DNA of 64,000 nt, from positions 124,001 to 188,000 of the forward strand of contig JBAZTO010000001.1 in the NCBI GenBank assembly GCA_041661865.1. The letters run 5' to 3'. How positions within the stretch are numbered: position 1 is the first letter of the stretch; each line of letters begins with the position of its first letter. The stretch is from JBAZTO01 sp041661865 (lineage in GTDB: Bacteria; Planctomycetota; Phycisphaerae; SM23-33). Below are positions 59,226 to 64,000 of this stretch, piece by piece. The position numbers were made by a program, and so were the translations under genes. The notes below the pieces were generated by a model. That model saw nothing but the letters and a program-made list of their open reading frames with translations. It had not been told where the DNA came from and searched no databases.

Positions 59226-59869
59226 CCGTGAGCACCGACTACATCTACTTCGGCGTCGCGAGCTGCTCGCCGGCCGAGAAGGCCATCCTCGACTTCTTCG
59301 CTTCCCGCAAGGCCCAGCGCGTCTTTGCGGAGAAGATGGGGGAGACGTTCCTCCCGGGCGCGAAGTTCGGCCTCGTGTCGAACGACACGCACTTCCTCGG
59401 CTTCGCCCCCGACGGGTGCAGCTGGAAGGAGTTCGACAAGTTCGTCGACTACAAGATCTGGCGACGGAACGAAGACTGCAGCACCGAATGGATCCAGCCC
59501 CGAGCCAAGGTGAAGGGCATCCAGAAGTGGGCCGTCATGCGTACCGAATGGAGCAAGTGCCCGGTGGCTATCAGCCACATGCAGGTCTGCGCCCAGCTGT
59601 TCGGTATGGACTGCTTCATGCTCGGTCTCTGCCGTTCCTTTGTCCGCATCTACTGCGATTTCGACAAGGGGACCTACGTCGTCGGCGCCCCCTGGCTCGC
59701 CCAGGAAGGGAAGATGCAGGGCTGGAGCGTCGACACCGGCTTCAAGCCGTGCGATGGCCTCGTCAAGATGCACTACGAGACAGCCCTCGCCTTCGTCCAC
59801 CGCGAAGAACTGAAGCCGAAGACCCCGGAGCCGAAGAAGCCCGGCGAAGAGAACCTGTTCGGAGAATAA
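59222..59869 (+). CDS. Hypothetical protein
   Basis: A 215-aa alpha/beta protein. It includes 'CSWKEFDKFVDYKIWRR' and 'CAQLFGMDCFMLGLCRSF', with many Cys and aromatic residues, then an acidic/Lys-rich tail. No catalytic motif is recognised. Function unknown. Confidence 0.6.
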   Translation: MTVSTDYIYFGVASCSPAEKAILDFFASRKAQRVFAEKMGETFLPGAKFGLVSNDTHFLGFAPDGCSWKEFDKFVDYKIWRRNEDCSTEWIQPRAKVKGIQKWAVMRTEWSKCPVAISHMQVCAQLFGMDCFMLGLCRSFVRIYCDFDKGTYVVGAPWLAQEGKMQGWSVDTGFKPCDGLVKMHYETALAFVHREELKPKTPEPKKPGEENLFGE

Positions 59870-59870
59870 T

Positions 59871-60146
59871 ATGCGAATCACTGAGATCGCTGACCTCCTC
59901 CACCTGGAACTCCAGGTGGAGGGAACGTGCTTCCCCAGCCAGAACTATCGGGTGAGTTGGACGGCCCAGTTCAAGGACGTCGAGATCAAGAACGGACAGA
60001 TCCTGACCAGCTGCTATGGTTCGGGTTCGACGCCGCGCGCTGCCATCACCAGCTATATCAAGGAGATCACTGGTAAGCAGCTCGTGCACAACGCGAACTG
60101 CCACCTGCGCAAGATGTTCAAGGTCCCCGCTGGTACGAAACCGTGA
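59871..60146 (+). CDS. Small hypothetical protein
   Basis: A 91-aa alpha/beta protein following the previous stop by 1 nt. It has 'YGSGSTPRAAITSYIKEITGK' near the middle, a pattern seen in many small phage proteins. Function unknown. Confidence 0.6.
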   Translation: MRITEIADLLHLELQVEGTCFPSQNYRVSWTAQFKDVEIKNGQILTSCYGSGSTPRAAITSYIKEITGKQLVHNANCHLRKMFKVPAGTKP

Positions 60147-60385
60147 GCCGCATCAACGTCGATTTACCGACGCCGACGCAGCCTGGCACCTACCTCTGGG
60201 CGCACAGTCTCGGCGTCGAGATCATCACCGTCGTACGAATCCCGGAGCACTACGAGTACGGTGTCCACTGGAACGAATATCTCGCGGTTCCGGCCATGCG
60301 CTGCCGCAGCGTCGAGAAGCTCCAAGGCACCTTCAGCAAACCGCTGTTCATCAGCAATGACCACATCAAGGAGATCGATGTATGA
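60143..60385 (+). CDS. Small hypothetical protein
   Basis: An 80-aa beta-rich protein with GTG-type overlap start ('PGTYLWAHSLGVEIITVVRI'). Function unknown. Confidence 0.6.
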   Translation: MSRINVDLPTPTQPGTYLWAHSLGVEIITVVRIPEHYEYGVHWNEYLAVPAMRCRSVEKLQGTFSKPLFISNDHIKEIDV

Positions 60386-60711
60386 CCAAGCGTGCATGGA
60401 AGACGCTGAAGCGCTTCCCCGATGGCCACACCTACTTCGTCCTCAAGGACGCAAAGGATCTCACCAAGGTCTACATCGCTGACCACAGCGGTGCTACCCC
60501 GGATGAGACCAGCGACGGCCCGCTTTACATCGACAAGCGTGGCATCATCGCGAACTGGAAGTTCGCTCACCTACAGGTGCTGTCCGAGTCCGGCCGCAAG
60601 TCAACCACGGCGATCGGATTCGACGAGGCCCTCTGGCTCGCGGCTCGCCTCTCCCTTTCGATCGAGGCTCCGGGGATGGCTGCTAGCTACAGCGTCACCC
60701 TGCAGTCATGA
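60382..60711 (+). CDS. Small hypothetical protein
   Basis: A 109-aa alpha/beta protein coupled by ATGA. It has 'GHTYFVLKDAKDLTKVYIAD' near the start. Function unknown. Confidence 0.6.
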   Translation: MTKRAWKTLKRFPDGHTYFVLKDAKDLTKVYIADHSGATPDETSDGPLYIDKRGIIANWKFAHLQVLSESGRKSTTAIGFDEALWLAARLSLSIEAPGMAASYSVTLQS

Positions 60712-60869
60712 CCGTCCCTGACTATCTGATGGCTGCCCCGTGGTGGCACTGGTTGTTCTTCGTCCTCATCGCGCTGTGCTTGGCGATCTGGCGACCGTTC
60801 ACGATCAACAAGTCCACGCAGACCCATAACCACGAACACAAACACGTTCACACTGGCAAGGAATCCTAA
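60708..60869 (+). CDS. Tiny membrane protein with His-rich tail
   Basis: A 53-aa protein at an ATGA overlap. One membrane helix (WWHWLFFVLIALCLAIW) is followed by a polar tail with alternating His residues (THNHEHKHVH), a possible metal-binding segment. Function unknown. Confidence 0.55.
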   Translation: MTVPDYLMAAPWWHWLFFVLIALCLAIWRPFTINKSTQTHNHEHKHVHTGKES

Positions 60870-60872
60870 CAC

Positions 60873-63116
60873 ATGAGCAACTATCCCGCTGATCTGCGCA
60901 AGTGGGCTGACGCCCGCTGCGCCTACTTCGAAAACGCGAATCGCACCGACGAGCACGACGGCGCCAAGATGCTGCGCGAGGTCGCTGCCTACATCGAGCA
61001 GCTCGAGAGCCACCCGCTGCGCTCGCTGGCCGCTGCCGCGACGATCCACGAGATGGAACTCGAGAAGGATAACAAGGTTCTCCGCAACCATCTGAAGGTC
61101 ATCCAGGCCTGCTTCCCTGATGGCGGGGGAGAGACCTTCGCGGAGCTCGAGAACAGATTCCGTGGCATCGACATGTCGAAGCTGATGAACACAGTGGAAG
61201 AACTTCGCCACTGTCAGGAGATGCACAAGCTGGCAAACGATGCCCTCATCGACGTCATCATCGCGATGGGCGGCAACTGCAACGCTGGCCGTGATGCCAA
61301 CGTCGCCTTCGCAGCCAACTTGCGCAACAAGGCCGACAGCATTCCTGCCCTGGCCTCGTTCAACCAGCAGCTGCTGGACCGTGCCCAGGGTGCGGAGCAG
61401 CGGGTGACGAAGCTGGAGACTGAGGTCAAGAGCCTCCGCCTCGGTTACATCAGCGAGAACCACATGAAGGCCGAAGATCGCGCCCGGGCCGCGGAGGCCG
61501 AACTGCGCGAGATCAAGACCGTCATCGAGCAGGCTGAGTCCGGCATGATCATCTTCCCGAGGCCGACGGCTTCCAACTTCGACGGCCTGGAAAACACCCC
61601 GGTCTTCGTCCCGGCCCCCACGCGCCTCGCTGCCCGAACCACCCAGCTCCTGTCTGTGATGCGCTCGAGGTTCGAGGACAACAAGAAGGTGAACGAGAAC
61701 CTGCGGGCCTCGTGGCAGACCATCACGGCCGAACTGGGCTTCGACCTGGTCGGCGGTACGGAGGCCGTCCGCAAGGTGATCGTTGACCTGAAGGACAAAG
61801 CTGCTTCGCACGAGAAGCTCTACCTCACCGCCCAGGTCATCCAAGGCTGGGAGAAGAAGCTCGGGATCGGCAGCATCTGCGAGTCCGACGGGTGGTACAC
61901 GCGGGCCAACACGGTCATCACCTGGCTGGATCGTGCCCTGTCCAACGCCAGGGCCGAGCTCAAGAACGTCCTCGTCGGCCAGCCTACCGATACTGAGAAG
62001 CAGGCCTTCCAGGAGGCTCTGCAGTGCGTCCTGACCCTCGTGAAGGGCTCAGCTGTGATCAACATTCTGCCCAGTGGCAAAGCCGACGGCGTTGCCTGGG
62101 CGCGTAGTGTGGTCGAGGAACTGCGGAAGATCCTCACTGTCCACAAGTCCATCGTTGCGCAGCACGAGAAGGTCAGCGACGAGCATGACGCTGTCATCAT
62201 CGATCTCGCTCGCCGCTTCGGCATCCAGCCCACGTTCGGCTATCTCGCCAACCTGCGTGACGCCATCAACAAAGCCATCGAAGATCGCAGCGAAGCCACC
62301 CGTTATCGGGAAGCGATCGAGTTCCTCACCAAGGAGATCGGCGAGCTTGCTGGCAACAAAGCCTACGCTCTGAGCACGTCGATCCGGGAGCTGAAGGTCA
62401 AGTTCGCCGGCTACGAAGACCGGTACAACAACTGCCAGTCAGAACTCAAGGCTGTCTGCGAGAACGTCGTGAAGGCCATGTCCCTGCTCGGGGACCTTAC
62501 GGACGGACTGGGAGTCATGCTTCCGATGCGGCCGAACTTCCAGTCGAACAGCCGCGAACTCCTGGCGCGTCTCGAAGACGCCATCGTCGCGGTGCGGGCC
62601 AATAAGGCTGACCCGAAGCAGGAGAAGTGGGACGCCAAGAAGCAGGAAGTCGCTCAGGAGGTCCTGAAGGAAGCGGGCGTCTGGCCCCACTATGACCTCG
62701 TCGAAGGCCTGCGTGCCCTGGGCCGCCAGCTCAAGGACCGCAGCACCGCGGCCGACTTCTACGAAGGACTGCAAGACCATAAGGATCATGAGATCGGCGA
62801 ACTGCGTGTGAAGCTGTCCGAGATGACCCAGAAATACGATGCGGACCACATCACGCTGGGCCAGGCCTGCGCGCTGGTGGACGTCAACTTCATGGAAGAC
62901 GGCTGTCACACCCGGATGCTCAACGCCGTCGAGCATCTGATGCACAATCAGTTCAAGCGCTATGACCCGAACTGCACGTTCGGCGTCACCCGGCTGCATG
63001 TCGACAAGGTCCGTAATATCATCGCTGAAGGTCTCACGACCCAGGCGAATGACATCGACGGCATGATCTACTGCTGCCTCCGGGAGGTGGAGAAGCTGCG
63101 GCAGGAAGGGAAGTAG
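60873..63116 (+). CDS. Large coiled-coil protein
   Basis: A 747-aa protein with AAGGA before its ATG. It is almost entirely helical and charged, with long coiled-coil stretches (for example 'RAQGAEQRVTKLETEVKSLRL' near residue 170). No globular catalytic motif, Walker box or signal peptide is seen. It is the largest gene of the small-gene block. It could be a scaffold or a structural component of an intracellular phage assembly; its function cannot be read from sequence. Confidence 0.75.
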   Translation: MSNYPADLRKWADARCAYFENANRTDEHDGAKMLREVAAYIEQLESHPLRSLAAAATIHEMELEKDNKVLRNHLKVIQACFPDGGGETFAELENRFRGIDMSKLMNTVEELRHCQEMHKLANDALIDVIIAMGGNCNAGRDANVAFAANLRNKADSIPALASFNQQLLDRAQGAEQRVTKLETEVKSLRLGYISENHMKAEDRARAAEAELREIKTVIEQAESGMIIFPRPTASNFDGLENTPVFVPAPTRLAARTTQLLSVMRSRFEDNKKVNENLRASWQTITAELGFDLVGGTEAVRKVIVDLKDKAASHEKLYLTAQVIQGWEKKLGIGSICESDGWYTRANTVITWLDRALSNARAELKNVLVGQPTDTEKQAFQEALQCVLTLVKGSAVINILPSGKADGVAWARSVVEELRKILTVHKSIVAQHEKVSDEHDAVIIDLARRFGIQPTFGYLANLRDAINKAIEDRSEATRYREAIEFLTKEIGELAGNKAYALSTSIRELKVKFAGYEDRYNNCQSELKAVCENVVKAMSLLGDLTDGLGVMLPMRPNFQSNSRELLARLEDAIVAVRANKADPKQEKWDAKKQEVAQEVLKEAGVWPHYDLVEGLRALGRQLKDRSTAADFYEGLQDHKDHEIGELRVKLSEMTQKYDADHITLGQACALVDVNFMEDGCHTRMLNAVEHLMHNQFKRYDPNCTFGVTRLHVDKVRNIIAEGLTTQANDIDGMIYCCLREVEKLRQEGK

Positions 63117-63123
63117 GAAGCGC

Positions 63124-63303
63124 ATGAGCTTCGAACACTTCTTCAGCCTGAATGCCAAGGTCGTCGTTGGGGTCGCTGACCCCAACGACGTCCACCCCGA
63201 CATCATCATCGAAGCACTCGAAGCCCGGCTCGCGGCCTTGAAGAAGGATCGCAAGAACTGGGCAGACCACGCTGAACACTACCACACGGAAGAAATCTCA
63301 TGA
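63124..63303 (+). CDS. Small hypothetical protein
   Basis: A 59-aa alpha/beta protein 7 nt after the previous stop, with GGAAG upstream. It has 'DIIIEALEARLAALKKDRKNW' as its main helix. It has ATGA coupling to the next gene. Function unknown. Confidence 0.55.
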   Translation: MSFEHFFSLNAKVVVGVADPNDVHPDIIIEALEARLAALKKDRKNWADHAEHYHTEEIS

Positions 63304-63638
63304 AAATCACCCTCCAGATGCAGACCAAGGCGGTCGCCACCGTCATCACCATGCTCGATGGCAACTCCATGGTTGGCAAGGCCAAGGTCGACGCCTACCC
63401 GGCCATCAAGTTCCCGGGCATGGAGCCGGTCATCCTGATCGGCAAGAACCAGACCGACCCGAAGCCGGCGAAGAACTACGCGGCGGCCGAGAAGATCGCG
63501 GCCAAGAGCGTTCGGTCGATCGTGGCGAAGGCCAAGCTGGCCATCGCCAAGGCAAAGGCCGAAGAGGCTGCCTCCTACGGGCGGGCCAAGATCGCCTTCG
63601 CCAAAGCGAAGGTCGCGAAGAAGGCCAAGAAGAAGTGA
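63300..63638 (+). CDS. Protein with Lys/Ala-rich histone-H1-like tail
   Basis: A 112-aa protein. Residues 1-55 are a small alpha/beta unit. Residues 60-112 are a Lys/Ala repeat ('IVAKAKLAIAKAKAEEAA', then 'FAKAKVAKKAKKK'), like bacterial histone-H1-type tails. It may bind nucleic acid by charge. It is coupled by ATGA at its start and GTGA at its stop. Confidence 0.7.
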   Translation: MKITLQMQTKAVATVITMLDGNSMVGKAKVDAYPAIKFPGMEPVILIGKNQTDPKPAKNYAAAEKIAAKSVRSIVAKAKLAIAKAKAEEAASYGRAKIAFAKAKVAKKAKKK

Positions 63639-63820
63639 GCGGGCTCAAGACCTACACCGTCGTCGGCATCTACGAAGACAACCATCAGCGCTGGGCCGAG
63701 AGCTACCAGGCTGATGACGCCGCGCATGCTGAGGAACAGGCCTTGGATTCGGCGAAGTCACAGGACTGTGAGCTCCTCATCGCCGCCGTCATCGAAGGTG
63801 ATGTGAAGGTGGTCCGGTGA
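63635..63820 (+). CDS. Small hypothetical protein
   Basis: A 61-aa protein with GTG start. Its short beta-hairpin and helix ('YTVVGIYEDNHQRWAESYQA', then 'DAAHAEEQALDSAK') resemble small phage proteins of unknown function. Coupled both ways. Confidence 0.6.
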   Translation: MSGLKTYTVVGIYEDNHQRWAESYQADDAAHAEEQALDSAKSQDCELLIAAVIEGDVKVVR

Positions 63821-64000
63821 AACGGACCATCCTCATCATCAGCCTCATTTTGATCTACTTCGCCGCCGGCTTTCTCACCTACGGCTTCATCAAGATGAGG
63901 CGCGGGGGCGACGCCCTCGAGAGCTTCTTCGGCGGCGTCGGCTGGCCCATCTACTGGACCTTCCGCGGCCTCGGCTGTTGCGCCACGGCTGCTGAGGATG
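63817..64000 (+). CDS. Small membrane protein, cut by window end
   Basis: GTG start overlapping the previous stop; 61 residues are visible and the gene continues beyond the window. It has an N-terminal helix (ILIISLILIYFAAGFLTYG) and a second hydrophobic segment (GGVGWPIYWTFRGLGCC). It is similar in layout to the protein at 58723. Confidence 0.65.
   Translation, partial: MKRTILIISLILIYFAAGFLTYGFIKMRRGGDALESFFGGVGWPIYWTFRGLGCCATAAED

Noticed and set aside
1..64000. CRISPR arrays, tRNA genes, IS elements, integrase or attachment sites
   Set aside because: No regularly spaced direct repeats, no clover-leaf-like sequence, no transposase or recombinase motif was seen by eye; a dedicated scan could still find a degenerate case.
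1..64000. Terminase, major capsid protein, endolysin
   Set aside because: No product shows terminase Walker/nuclease motifs, HK97-type capsid features or a cell-wall hydrolase domain, so they are presumed to lie outside the window.

Overview
This window is about 64 kb of GC-rich, densely packed DNA with almost every gene on the + strand. Most neighbours overlap by 1-8 nt (ATGA or GTGA start/stop overlaps). A portal protein, an outsized baseplate J-like protein, several tail-fibre proteins and a DNA metabolism block mark it as part of a large tailed phage (myovirus-like) genome. The rest of the genome lies outside: I see no terminase, major capsid protein, DNA polymerase, endolysin, tRNA or integrase. 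A lipobox in one reading frame and a class III prepilin signal in another fit a Gram-negative, high-GC host. This host call is inference.

Layout. (1) 0-23 kb, virion tail and host-recognition module: small virion-type genes, a 1769-aa fibre with YadA-like head repeats, an HNH endonuclease gene inserted on the minus strand, a 1938-aa baseplate J-like protein, a 1528-aa baseplate/tail protein, and a 945-aa fibre-type protein. (2) 22.9-26.8 kb, a radical SAM cassette. The 945-aa protein ends in a Cys/His repeat (CHxx CHxx CHxx HxxC). Its stop codon directly abuts the start of a radical SAM enzyme with a Cys-rich C-terminus. Two unknown coupled genes follow, then a second radical SAM enzyme with a textbook SPASM domain. 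The arrangement is that of a RiPP precursor with its maturases, except that the 'precursor' is the tip of a phage tail protein. I regard this as the most likely undescribed system here. (3) 26.9-39.5 kb, structural and membrane genes: an Ala/Pro-rich glycine-zipper protein, membrane proteins including a possible overlapping lipoprotein frame, a NUDIX hydrolase, a portal protein with a zinc-ribbon insert, a collagen-like fibre and a coiled-coil membrane protein. (4) 39.5-40.5 kb, two minus-strand genes and a divergent promoter pair that separate the structural half from the rest. (5) 40.5-50.5 kb, DNA metabolism: a Rad50/SbcC-like ATPase, a WGR-domain ATP-dependent DNA ligase, a winged-helix protein, a UvrD/Rep helicase and small genes. 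(6) 50.5-64 kb, a run of about 35 short, mostly unrecognised genes in near-continuous translational coupling. It includes a type IV pilin-like protein, a YkgJ-like Cys-cluster protein, small membrane proteins, a 747-aa coiled-coil protein and a Lys/Ala-rich histone-tail-like protein.

Regulation. A recurring promoter-like element, approximately TTGTCC - 16/17 nt - TAnnnT (or CATAnT), sits so that its -10 box ends only 6-8 nt before the start codon of at least eight genes. This spacing implies leaderless or near-leaderless mRNAs. Other genes have ordinary Shine-Dalgarno sequences or are translationally coupled. Intrinsic-terminator-like hairpins lie at 317-346 and 48719-48750. A hairpin spans the two convergent stop codons at 39451-39466.
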